NCBI GenBank assembly: GCA_016946835.1
Contig: JACVTC010000657.1
Span: 1 to 13,240, forward strand
Direction of reading: 5' to 3'
From: Neocallimastix lanati (nom. inval.)
Lineage: Eukaryota > Neocallimastigomycota > Neocallimastigomycetes > Neocallimastigales > Neocallimastigaceae
Length of the DNA stretch: 13,240 nt
The first letter of the stretch is position 1; each line of letters opens with the position of its first letter. The translations under genes were made by a program, and so were the position numbers. Below are positions 1-7,083 of this stretch, one piece after another. Under the pieces are notes generated by a model. That model ran no database searches. It had not been told where the DNA came from and was given only the letters and a program-made list of their open reading frames with translations.

Positions 1-174
1 CTTGTATTAATAATAAAATAATAATAAAATAATAATAATAATAAATAAATAAATAAATAAATAAATAATATATAAAAGTTTAAGTAATAATTTTCAAAAT
101 TTATATTAATATATATATATTAGATCATTCAATAACAATTATGTTAAATTGTAAAATGCATGAAAAAATTGTGA
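1..174. repeat. AT microsatellite and low-complexity lead-in
   Basis: Runs of TAA and TAAA units fill about the first 70 bases, followed by AT-rich sequence with stops in the frame used downstream (the last is TGA at 172-174). The protease reading frame begins abruptly after this stretch. It may therefore have replaced or overwritten the 5' part of element 1, or it may simply be decayed element sequence. No gene is seen here. Confidence 0.75.
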
Positions 175-750
175 AAATCATGTAAAGTTTTCTCAAAAAA
201 ATTTTATGAGAAATTACCTGGAAATTATGAAGAAGTAGGTATTAGTCGTGGAAGGATACGTTTAGCGACTAAGAATGATGAGTATTCAGAAGGAATCATT
301 GTACGAATACCTGTTAAGATTAATGATTATAAAATGATAGTAGATTTTCGAATAATTGATGATGATGACCCATTTTATGATTTGTTGATTAATTTTCAAA
401 CTCAAGTAGAACACAATCTTTTTATCCATCCTATAAGATATAGTTTATGTCAATTTAATTCTCAAGGACTAATCGACGTTATAGCTCCTATTAATAATAA
501 TTCCCAAGAAGAAGAAAAATTAGTATGTATAGTAAGGAAAATACTTGAAGATGAAGACACAACTAATGAATTAAAGAAACTTGAAGGTCTATCTCCGCAA
601 GAGTATATCCATGATGAAAAATTTTTAGCAAGTCTTTGTAAAGATTATAAAGATGTAATAGTAAAATTACTTGAAGAAAACTTGGACATTATAGCGACAT
701 CTTCTGAAGAATTAACCCCGTCAGACTTGGCCCCTCATAAATTAACTTGA
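175..750 (+). pseudogene. Element 1: retropepsin C-terminal half and linker to RT
   Basis: This frame is open from 175 to a TGA at 748-750. It encodes the second half of a Ty3/gypsy aspartic protease (a run ending IPVKIND, then MIVDFRIID and the hydrophobic YDLLINFQTQVE strand, followed by NLFIHPI). A linker of about 100 residues then ends in the PHKL motif that normally precedes the RT domain. The catalytic D-[ST]-G motif should lie upstream, but the sequence before 175 is AT repeat with stops, so the protease is truncated and cannot work. The ATG at 334 is internal to the domain and is not a believable start. The frame should run on into RT, but a single-base shift at about 741-750 breaks it. 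The homology call is from motif recognition and the exact domain edge is approximate. Confidence 0.8.
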
Positions 751-1411
751 AAGCGAACGCAAAACCTGTTAAACAAAGATGTTACAGAGTAACCAAATTT
801 AAATCGGATATTATTAAAGAAGAACTAATTAAACTTATTAAGAAAAAGCTAGTTGTACCATCTTATTCAGAATGGTCTTCACCTGTTGTTGTGGTCCCAA
901 AGGCTAATGGAAAATGGAGATTGTGTGTGGACTACCGCAAGGTGAATGATCTAACCGAAAAAGACTCTTATGCCCTTCCATATATTGACGAGATATTTGA
1001 CAGTCTAGATGGTGCCAAAATCTTTACTACTATGGATCTATACTCAGGTTACCATCAAATCCTAATGGACGAAGAAAGTGTTGAAATAACCAGTTTTACA
1101 ACCAAAATTTGGCAACTACCAATTCAAAGTTATGCCTTTCGGATTAACTGGAGCTCCGGCTACCTTCCAACGGGAAATGAATAGAATTTTATTTCCTTTA
1201 ATCGGAAAATGTGTTTTCAACTTTATTGATGATATACTTATATATTCAAAAACTTTCGAAGAACATATCCAACACATAAAATAGGTATTAGCAATCTTCA
1301 AGGAACATAAATTAAAAATTAATATTGAAAAATGTCACTTTATGCAAACGGAAGTTGAAGTTCTTGGTCACAAGATTTCTACTAAGGGTCTAAGTCCTCA
1401 AATAGTAAAAT
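741..1411 (+). pseudogene. Element 1: reverse transcriptase palm and fingers, frameshifted
   Basis: This is Ty3/gypsy reverse transcriptase, which copies element RNA into DNA in the virus-like particle. Visible motifs in order are LVVPSYSEWSSPVV, the RLCVDYRKVND segment, TMDLYSGYHQI (first catalytic Asp at 1035-1037), and after a frame change the PFGLTGAPATFQ block and the FIDD form of the YxDD box at 1222-1233. One extra base in the A run at about 1104-1107 moves the frame. A TAG at 1282-1284 interrupts the second piece, and another single-base change in the A run near 1407-1410 restores the first frame. With two frameshifts and one stop it cannot give a full enzyme. The TTG at 747 is only the first codon after the frame break, not a real initiation site. 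Confidence 0.9.
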
Positions 1412-2189
1412 TGAAGCAATTAAAGCCTGGAAAGAACTCACGAATATACATGAGTTAAGATCATTCTTAGGTGCTGTAGGATATTATAGGAACTTTATAA
1501 ATGAATATGCTCAAACCTCAGCTCCTCTTTGTAAGCTATTAAGAAAAGGCGTAAAATATAAACGGAATAATGAACAAAAACAAAGTTTTACCAAATTAAA
1601 AGAAAAATTAATTAATGCTCCTATTTTAAAATATCCTGATTTCTCCAAAGAATTCATTATTCGAACAGATGCATCATATGAAGGTATTGGTGGAGTTTTA
1701 TTGCAAAAAGACGAATCGGAAATAGAACACCCGATTCATTTCATTAGCCGTAGCTTAACCAAAGCAGAAAAGAATTATGGAATAACCGATTTGAAAGGAA
1801 CGGCTTTATATTATTGTATTACTAAATTAAAACCTTATATTATGGGAAGCCCCTTTAGAACCATAGTTTTTACAGATCACAAACCTCTACTGGGTTTATT
1901 TAATAATAAGGAACCGAATAATGCACGACAAACAAGATGGTGTTTGACTGCAAGTATGCTAAAAGTGGATATTCGCTATGAGCAAGGTAAAAAGAATGTA
2001 GTAGCCGACGCTTTATCTAGAATGAAGAACGATAAAGAACAAAAGGTATTAGCTATAAAAACGAATAAAGATGATGAAAATGATTCACTTTCTAAAGTAA
2101 TTAAAGAATTTATTGAAGAAAAATTTACAAAGATTGATGGTATAGATTATTTTATAGATGGAAATAATTATAGAAAACTTGTTACCTAA
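1412..2189 (+). pseudogene. Element 1: RT connection and RNase H with active-site change
   Basis: The frame resumes after the shift near 1410 with the ELRSFLGAVGYYRNFI segment, typical of the RT thumb and connection. It continues into the gypsy RNase H, which removes the RNA strand of the hybrid. Catalytic Asp residues are visible in RTDAS (1668-1670) and FTDHKPL (1875-1877). The helix that normally reads TDLE or TEKE, carrying the catalytic Glu, reads TDLK here (Lys codon AAA at 1794-1796). One G-to-A transition would cause this and should abolish activity. The domain ends with VVADALSRM near 2000-2025, then a basic spacer. A TAA at 2187-2189 interrupts the frame just before integrase, which continues in the same frame. 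Confidence 0.88.
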
Positions 2190-3242
2190 ACAAATGAAAA
2201 ACTAAAATTAATTCTCGAAGCACATCATGTTGGCCATGAAGGTTATTATAAAACATATCAAAGACTTAGAAAAAGTTACTACTGGAATGATATGGTCAAC
2301 GATATAAAACGGATAATTTCAAAATGCGAAAAATGTCAGTTAAATCGCCCTCAGCCATATCCAGAACCAACCGAAAACATTCCAACAGAAGTTGAAGGCC
2401 CTTTTACTCATCTTGGACTTGATATTATTGGTCCCTTAATAAAGACTGGTAATAAAAACCAATATATCATTGTTGCGGTGGATTATTTCACAAAGTGGGT
2501 GGAGGCTGAACCTACTGAGAATATTACATCTAAGGACATCATTAAGTTTTTAATAAATGTTTTCGCTAGACATGGAGTTCCTCAAGTCATTACAACGGAT
2601 AATGGCGTTCAATTCACATCGGATATGACTAAAATATTCCTGGACTTATATGATGTTTACGTAAAATTTACCACTACCTATCACCCAGAAAGTAATGGAT
2701 TGGTTGAAAATAGGAATAAAGAAATTGGTAAATTATTGAGATTACTTGGTGAAGAAAATAAAGACTGGGATGAAGTATTACCTTCAGCCTTGTGGGCCCT
2801 TAGAACTACAAAGAATTCTGTAACCAAACATTCTAGCTTCGAATTAGTTTATGGTCGTGAGGATCAACAGCCTTTCGACATTGCTGCTAGACCTACACAA
2901 GGAGTGAATAAATCTTCAGATGAAATTCTTTTAGAAAAATTTATCTCACATTATAGGTGGACCATGGAAGCAGCTGAAAATGTAAAGAACGCAAGTAAAT
3001 ATTGGGCCGATCGAAGGGAAGAAAAAAATAGCATGAAAAATTCCAAAAACATAAGAATCGGTGATTTAGTTCTTGTTCGAAATTTTAGTCGTTCTAAATT
3101 AGAACCTTATTTTGTCGGTCCTTTAAAAGTAATAAAAAAACAATTTAATACCGTAACACTTGCGGAACCAAATACTATGATTCAAATGAATCGTAATGTT
3201 CATTTGAAAAATATAGTAAAGTATAACTCAGCTATAGATTAG
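2190..3242 (+). CDS. Element 1: integrase, catalytic residues intact
   Basis: Integrase inserts the element cDNA into chromosomal DNA. The frame is in register with RNase H but separated from it by one TAA. A zinc-binding H-X3-H-X29-C-X2-C precedes the core (HHVGH, later CEKC). The first Met, at 2292, lies between the His and Cys pairs, so it is not a sensible start and the domain should begin at or before 2190. The catalytic triad is present: Asp in LDIIG (2421-2423), Asp in TTDNG (2598-2600) and Glu in NGLVEN (2706-2708), with exactly 35 residues between the last two. C-terminal KLEPYFVGPLKV is a GPY/F module. No chromodomain is seen. The stop at 3240-3242 is 9 bases before the polypurine-like tract, the normal gypsy arrangement. 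The protein would need readthrough or the rest of pol to be made. Confidence 0.92.
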   Translation, partial: TNEKLKLILEAHHVGHEGYYKTYQRLRKSYYWNDMVNDIKRIISKCEKCQLNRPQPYPEPTENIPTEVEGPFTHLGLDIIGPLIKTGNKNQYIIVAVDYFTKWVEAEPTENITSKDIIKFLINVFARHGVPQVITTDNGVQFTSDMTKIFLDLYDVYVKFTTTYHPESNGLVENRNKEIGKLLRLLGEENKDWDEVLPSALWALRTTKNSVTKHSSFELVYGREDQQPFDIAARPTQGVNKSSDEILLEKFISHYRWTMEAAENVKNASKYWADRREEKNSMKNSKNIRIGDLVLVRNFSRSKLEPYFVGPLKVIKKQFNTVTLAEPNTMIQMNRNVHLKNIVKYNSAID

Positions 3243-3250
3243 CTTGAGTC

Positions 3251-3265
3251 TTAGTGGGGGCATCT
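3251..3265 (+). other. Polypurine tract candidate of element 1
   Basis: A short G-rich stretch (TTAGTGGGGG then CATCT) lies between the integrase stop and the TGG that starts LTR-A. LTR retrotransposons prime plus-strand DNA from a purine tract in this place. The run of five G is striking in such AT-rich surroundings. The CATCT between the purines and the LTR is a little unusual, so the exact priming point is not certain. Confidence 0.6.
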
Positions 3266-4102
3266 TGGTAAAGAACGAACATATAATGGATTATTAATTA
3301 GAATTTCAACTTACTTTAGAATCCATTATATTATTCTTTACTTAATATTACTTTACTATATTTTCTATACTAAAATATTTTCTAAATATATTTTTTTTTA
3401 TATTTTTATTAAAAGTTTCTAAAATATTATCAATAATTTTATATTTTTATTATTAATATCAATATCTATAATTTAACCTTAAATTTTATTATTTTATTAA
3501 AGTGTTTATTATCAATATTAATATTTTATTTTTATTTTCAAATATATTATTAAATTATTATTATATTGTATCAATATTAAACTTGTATTCTTTTTAGTAT
3601 TTTATTTTATTTTTAAATTGATTATTTTATATTTTTATTCCCCACAAATAAAATCAAATCTTAATTGATTAATAATAAATATTAAATATATTATAGTTTT
3701 TAAATTTATTTCATATAAAATATAAGAATATTATATTAACATTCTTGATTAAAATAACTTTATTTTTCTGTAAAATCTTTTTAAATTTTGTTTGTTACTT
3801 TTCGTATATATTAAATAATTTAGTTTTAGTATATGAAAAATAATATAAAATTATATAAACAAAATTTATTAAAATAAAAATACTTATGAATTAGTTAATT
3901 TAAATTAATATAAAATTTTAAGTAATTAGTAATAGTAAATATTTTTTTTTTAAATATGATAATAAAATGTAGAAAGGCTTTACATATTTATTTTTTTCAA
4001 AAAGTATTAATAAGTGAAGTTTTTCAATAATTAAAATGAAGACAGAAAAATATTAAAAATAAATAATTAAATAAAAATTCTAATAAAACCCGAACCATAA
4101 TA
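3266..4102 (+). mobile_element. LTR-A, 3' LTR of element 1
   Basis: This starts TGGTAAAGAACG right after the G-rich tract. It is repeated almost base for base as LTR-B (6044-8441 once two insertions are removed). The two copies differ by scattered single bases, small A- or T-run changes and one 4-bp indel. The right edge is set by the last bases shared with LTR-B (...GAACCATAAYA). LTR-B ends CA there, whereas LTR-A has TA, a possible decayed end. LTR-A carries the intact empty target sites for units D (AAGAA, 3271-3275) and E (TACTT, 3311-3315). A TATA-like TATAAAATA lies at about 3714-3722 and is conserved in the other copy. No ORF is seen. The 5' partner LTR is outside the window. Confidence 0.82.
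3268..3341 (+). other. 5'-terminal hairpin of LTR-A
   Basis: GTAAAGAA (3268-3275) is the exact complement of TTCTTTAC (3334-3341). Inside that, ATATAATGGATT (3281-3292) is the exact complement of AATCCATTATAT (3320-3331), leaving a 27-nt loop. The stem starts two bases from the LTR terminus. LTR-B has the same halves, but its stem is split by units D and E. Confidence 0.75.
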
Positions 4103-4110
4103 ATTTTGTG

Positions 4111-4158
4111 GTAAAGAATGAATTAATAACCTTTATTTTATTATTAATAATTCTTTAC
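4111..4158 (+). other. 5'-terminal hairpin of LTR-C
   Basis: GTAAAGAAT (4111-4119) pairs with ATTCTTTAC (4150-4158), and TTAATAA (4123-4129) pairs with TTATTAA (4141-4147), with a small bulge between the two stems. The outer stem is the one seen in LTR-A, while the inner stem differs in sequence. Confidence 0.65.
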
Positions 4159-4642
4159 TAAATTGTGTTGAAATTACAACTGAATTAAATTTCAATTTCA
4201 ATTAATTTCAATTAAAATTATTTAAAACAAAATAATTAATAAAAACTTATAATTCATTAATTATTCTTTAAATTTTATTTATTTTATAATATTATAAGTT
4301 ATTTGATCATCTTAGGACCAGCTTAGGCCTACTGATTCTAATGATATCATATTAAACTTAAATATTATTAATAAATAAAATATTTATTCAACATGAATCA
4401 TTTGGTCATGTCATCCTTGATTCATAAATTAATGTTAATGTATTAATTTATGTTATATTGATTTAATTAATTATTAATTATTAATTACTATATTAAATAT
4501 TTAAATTTAATATTATATTAAATATATTAGCTAATATATTAGATTAAAAAATATAATTTATTTATATTAAACATATTCTTATACTAAATATTATTATTGT
4601 CAACTTTATATTATTATTATCAATATTCTCAAACCTACAAAG

Positions 4643-4651
4643 TATAAAAAG
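4643..4651 (+). promoter_or_regulatory. TATA box candidate in LTR-C
   Basis: TATAAAAAG lies in a locally less monotonous stretch about 535 bases into LTR-C and is followed by a T- and C-containing region, as expected at a U3/R boundary. In such AT-rich DNA a TATA match alone is weak evidence. Confidence 0.35.
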
Positions 4652-4827
4652 AAAATTCAAATTTATCTTTTTGTTCTTTGTAAGGTTATAGTTAACCTAT
4701 TATAATATAACTATATATTTTTATTAGTAAATAAAAATTTTTATCATATCAAACCAATTATTAGTTTTAATTAAGTGTTAAATTAACAAATTTAACTTTA
4801 TAACTCTTTTATTTTAGTAATTTACTT

Positions 4828-4856
4828 ATATCTATATAGTTATATTATATAGATAT
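4828..4856. other. 11-bp perfect hairpin near the right end of LTR-C
   Basis: ATATCTATATA (4828-4838) is the exact complement of TATATAGATAT (4846-4856) with a 7-nt loop. It sits just before the proposed LTR end, as terminal hairpins do in units D and E. Confidence 0.5.
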
Positions 4857-4860
4857 ATCA

Positions 4861-5761
4861 ACCTGATTCCTCGTTAAATTCAATCTGTTTACTTTTTAAC
4901 AAATTGTACTTTCCTATATTCTTGATAACCTAAACTTAATAATAAAATTTAATTTATTTTAATATAAATTAATTTTAACTTGTAAATAATGTAAATAAAT
5001 TTTAATTAATTACTTTATTGTTATATTATTAAATATATGATTAAAATACAATTGTAAATATTAAAATTATACTTTTAAGATACTAAATTATTAAAACTAT
5101 TAATTAAATATTATTATAAAAATTATTATAAAATTATTAAAATTATTAATTAAATATTATTCTAAAAATTATTATAAATTATTAATATTATAAAATTATT
5201 AAAATTATTAAATATTATTATAAAAATTTATTTATTATAACTATTAAATATTATTATAAAATTATTAAGATTATTAATTAAATTTATTATTAAAAATTAT
5301 TATTAAAAATTATTACTTATTATAAAAATTATTAATTAAATATTATCAAATTTATTAATTAAATATTATAAAAATTTTATTTTATTTTTGAAAATAATTA
5401 CAAGTATTATTTAAAATAATTAAAGATTATTAAATTTATTATATTAATCTTTAAAAACAATTTATTTAACTTAAAAATATCAAAGAAAATAGTAAAAACT
5501 ATTTTCTATATATTTATTTTATAATTATTTTTAATTAAATTATATTTGAATATTATATTATTATATTTATAAAAATTAAAACAAAAATGAATTATTGATA
5601 TAAAATTAATTCAATAATTCTATAAAATTACTTAAATTATAAACAAATAATTATACCTTAAATTCAAAAAAAATTATAAATATTGTAAATATTTCTTAAA
5701 AATTAAATATGTGTACTTTAAATAATAAAATTTTATATTAATAAATAATAAACACTTTTTA

Positions 5762-5763
<2 letters not shown>
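4861..5763. repeat. Degenerate AT-rich tandem repeat tract, no gene
   Basis: No ORF of note is seen on either strand. From about 5095 to 5360 the sequence cycles through variants of ATTATTAATTAAATATTATT and ATAAAAATTATTATAAAATT with insertions and deletions, so it reads as an eroded tandem array. The flanks (4861-5094 and 5361-5763) are AT-rich with no recognisable motif. This may be the decayed internal part of an element that begins at LTR-C. Confidence 0.6.

Positions 5764-5798
<35 letters not shown>
5764..5798. repeat. Homopolymer of 35 A
   Basis: An uninterrupted A run of 35 bases, preceded by CACTTTTTAAT and followed by TCTATG. It could be the fossil poly(A) tail of a retroposed RNA, with the upstream AT-rich tract as its body, or simple slippage. 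I see no target site duplication that settles it. Its true length is also uncertain in an assembly. Confidence 0.8.
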
Positions 5799-5801
<3 letters not shown>

Positions 5802-5851
5802 ATGTTATTTACTATTATTTCTATTTAATTCCCCGATATCTCCACCATATA

Positions 5852-6043
5852 AATGTTAAGGTTTTAGAGAATTAAATAAAAATAAAGTAAAGAAACACAA
5901 ATTTTATTTATTTATTATTTTATTTATTTATTTTATCAAATAAAATGAAATAAATTTAATAAAATAAATAAATAAAATAATAAATAAATAAAATTTGTGT
6001 TTCTTTACTTTATTTTTATTTAATTCTCTAAAACCTTAACATT
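5852..6043. repeat. 192-bp near-perfect palindrome (90-bp arms)
   Basis: The left arm starts AATGTTAAGG at 5852 and the right arm ends CCTTAACATT at 6043. The arms are exact complements for about 90 bases apart from one mismatch near 5937, around a 12-nt loop at 5942-5953. The outer part of each arm is mixed sequence (it includes GTAAAGAAACAC and its complement), while the inner part is a TTTATTTA-type low-complexity run. No ORF is seen. LTR-B begins at the next base. It could be a foldback element, a hairpin-templated duplication, or a joining artefact. Confidence 0.85.
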
Positions 6044-6055
6044 TGGTAAAGAATG

Positions 6056-6099
6056 TAAGAATCTATAATTATTTGTTAGCAAATAATTATATTTTCTTA
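6056..6099. other. 5'-terminal hairpin of unit D
   Basis: TATAATTATTTG (6064-6075) is the exact complement of CAAATAATTATA (6080-6091) with a TTAG loop. TAAGAA (6056-6061) pairs with TTCTTA (6094-6099) outside it. The stem starts two bases from the D terminus, as in LTR-A. Confidence 0.75.
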
Positions 6100-6265
6100 G
6101 TTAAGTTATTATAACTATAACTTTATTTAATTACATATAATATTTATTAAATTTATTTAATTTAATTTTAAATATTCATTAATTTAACAAAATTTATTTA
6201 ATTAATTTTAAATAATATATTTACAATATGCTAAATTCTCTACTGTAACTAATGTATTTTGTATT

Positions 6266-6376
6266 GTATTCTGTATTTTATAATGTATTCTGTATTTTAT
6301 AATGTATTCTGTATTTTATAATGTATTCTGTATTTTATAATGTATTCTGTATTTTATAATGTATTCTGTATTTTAT
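6266..6376. repeat. 19-bp tandem repeat, about 5.8 copies, inside unit D
   Basis: The unit is GTATTCTGTATTTTATAAT, beginning at 6266, 6285, 6304, 6323, 6342 and 6361. The five full copies are identical and the sixth diverges at its last bases. The preceding TGTATTTTGTATT (6253-6265) looks like the seed of the array. Identity this high implies recent expansion. Confidence 0.92.
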
Positions 6377-6479
6377 TAACTATTTAATTTTATATTTTTA
6401 ATATAAGGATAAATTATATGATCGAAATATCTTTTATTATTTTATTCTTTTATTTTCGATTATTAGATTGGAAAATCGG

Positions 6480-6534
6480 TTAATTAAGATTTTTTCCAAT
6501 TACTTTTTAGAAGTAATCGGTTTTACTTAATTAA
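6480..6534. other. Nested hairpins in the unit D promoter region
   Basis: TTAATTAAG (6480-6488) pairs with CTTAATTAA (6526-6534). Inside, CCAATTACTT (6496-6505) pairs with AAGTAATCGG (6511-6520) with one mismatch and a 5-nt loop. AATCGGTT occurs twice, at 6474-6481 and 6516-6523. Confidence 0.6.
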
Positions 6535-6540
6535 TGCGAT

Positions 6541-6565
6541 GATCGATATGGATAGAATATCGATC
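6541..6565. other. 9-bp perfect hairpin in unit D
   Basis: GATCGATAT (6541-6549) and ATATCGATC (6557-6565) are exact complements with a 7-nt loop. Being GC-containing, it is less likely than most stems here to arise from base composition alone. As DNA it could also be a dimeric protein-binding site. Confidence 0.65.
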
Positions 6566-6570
6566 GAAAA

Positions 6571-6627
6571 CTTATCTAGGTTTTTCTATCTAATCTTTTC
6601 CTAGATAAGAGATTTGTTAAGATTAGA
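6571..6627. other. Interlocked stems: pseudoknot or alternative-fold signature
   Basis: Stem 1 is CTTATCTAGG (6571-6580) with CCTAGATAAG (6600-6609). Stem 2 is TCTAATCTT (6589-6597) with AAGATTAGA (6619-6627). Both are perfect. Their order (1, 2, 1', 2') is that of an H-type pseudoknot, or of two mutually exclusive hairpins. It lies 38 bases upstream of the TATA box of unit D, so it would be in DNA or in full-length read-through RNA rather than in RNA started at that box. Confidence 0.55.
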
Positions 6628-6664
6628 AAACCCTTTCTTATTTAACCTTATTTTCATAAAAAAA

Positions 6665-6672
6665 TATAAATA
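6665..6672 (+). promoter_or_regulatory. TATA box candidate of unit D
   Basis: TATAAATA followed by AGGCTC, in one of the few GC-bearing parts of the region. Its position two thirds of the way into the 929-bp unit fits an LTR U3/R layout, with a start expected near 6695-6700. Confidence 0.45.
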
Positions 6673-6675
6673 AGG

Positions 6676-6704
6676 CTCTTGAGTTCTCTTTGAGAAATCA
6701 AGAG
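6676..6704. other. Compact hairpin after the unit D TATA box
   Basis: CTCTTGAGTTCTC (6676-6688) pairs with GAGAAATCAAGAG (6692-6704): 12 base pairs plus one G-A mismatch and a TTT loop. It covers the expected transcription start, so it could be a regulatory site or mark the 5' end of the RNA. Confidence 0.6.
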
Positions 6705-6909
6705 TTATTATTATAAAAAACATAGTTATAATAGTAACATTTTTATATTTTTAACTTTAATAAATTAATAAAAATATTTTATTCAAAAACATATTTTTAA
6801 GATCAATTTATACAAACAATTCTTCTCTTACATTTTGTGTTATTATTATAATTAATTTTATAATAAACTCTACATTAAAGGTAAAAAAATTTATTTTATT
6901 TTATTTTCT

Positions 6910-6979
6910 CAACTTAATGAATTAGTCGTTAAGTTGTAGTTAATAATTCTATTTTGAGTTAGTTCTTAATAGAATTATT
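6910..6979. other. 3'-terminal hairpins of unit D
   Basis: CAACTTAA (6910-6917) pairs with TTAAGTTG (6929-6936). AATAATTCTATT (6942-6953) pairs exactly with AATAGAATTATT (6968-6979), ending three bases before the D terminus. Confidence 0.65.
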
Positions 6980-7043
6980 ACAAAGAACGAACATATAATG
7001 GATTATTAATTAGAATTTCAACTTACTTTGTCAAAGTTTTAAG

Positions 7044-7083
7044 ATAATTTGGTCTTAACGATTAGGTCAAGATGCCAAATTAT
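7044..7083. other. 5'-terminal hairpin of unit E
   Basis: ATAATTTGG (7044-7052) is the exact complement of CCAAATTAT (7075-7083). TCTT (7053-7056) pairs with AAGA (7069-7072), leaving a 2-nt bulge and a 12-nt loop. Confidence 0.65.

Larger units (their letters stand above)
4109..4860 (+). mobile_element. LTR-C, LTR-like relic with a start related to LTR-A
   Basis: The start TGGTAAAGAATG matches the LTR-A terminus in 11 of 12 bases and is followed by a hairpin of the same design but different sequence. The unit begins only 6 bases after the end of LTR-A. It contains several perfect short hairpins (for example 4393-4400 with 4418-4425) and a TATA box at 4643-4651. The right end is uncertain. 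I place it at ...TATATCA (4860), after an 11-bp hairpin, because element 2's LTR also ends ATCA followed by ACC. No TSD or primer binding site confirms that edge. It could be a solo LTR, a 5' LTR of a decayed element, or part of a longer composite. Confidence 0.5.
6054..6982. mobile_element. Unit D, 929-bp solo-LTR-like insertion in LTR-B
   Basis: The ends are TGTAA...TTACA, flanked by AAGAA at 6049-6053 and 6983-6987. LTR-A reads TGGTA-AAGAA-CGAAC at the same point, so the empty site is visible in this window. A 5-bp TSD with TG...CA ends is typical of Ty3/gypsy LTRs. There is no ORF. D holds a terminal hairpin at each end, a 19-bp tandem array (6266-6376), a dense set of hairpins (6480-6704) and a TATA box (6665-6672) placed as in an LTR promoter, which suggests the plus orientation. 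It does not share sequence with LTR-A or the element 2 LTR, so it would be a separate family. A non-autonomous foldback element is the alternative. Confidence 0.82.

Noticed and set aside
1116-1301. Minus-strand frame of 61 codons opposite RT.
   Set aside because: It lies wholly within the RT region, has no recognisable motif, and its plus strand carries strong RT motifs.
4861-4885. Possible primer binding site after LTR-C (ACC then TGATTCCTCG).
   Set aside because: It lacks the TGG needed to pair with a tRNA CCA end and has no supporting gag or coding sequence downstream.
5852-6043. CRISPR-like or satellite reading of the repeats.
   Set aside because: The structure is one inverted repeat, not regularly spaced direct repeats. 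The 19-bp array at 6266 has no spacers, and the genome context is eukaryotic.
4104-6837. A 2.7-kb insertion from 4109 to 6832 with TG...CA ends and a TTTTG duplication (4104-4108 and 6833-6837).
   Set aside because: It crosses the boundaries of unit D (6054-6982), which is proven by the empty site in LTR-A. Two overlapping but non-nested insertions cannot both be right, and a TTTTG match is easy by chance here.
7050-7080. Match of GGCATCTTG near the LTR-A edge (3259-3267) with the complement of 7067-7076.
   Set aside because: Only about 9-10 bases match and in opposite orientation. It is already explained as part of the unit E hairpin.
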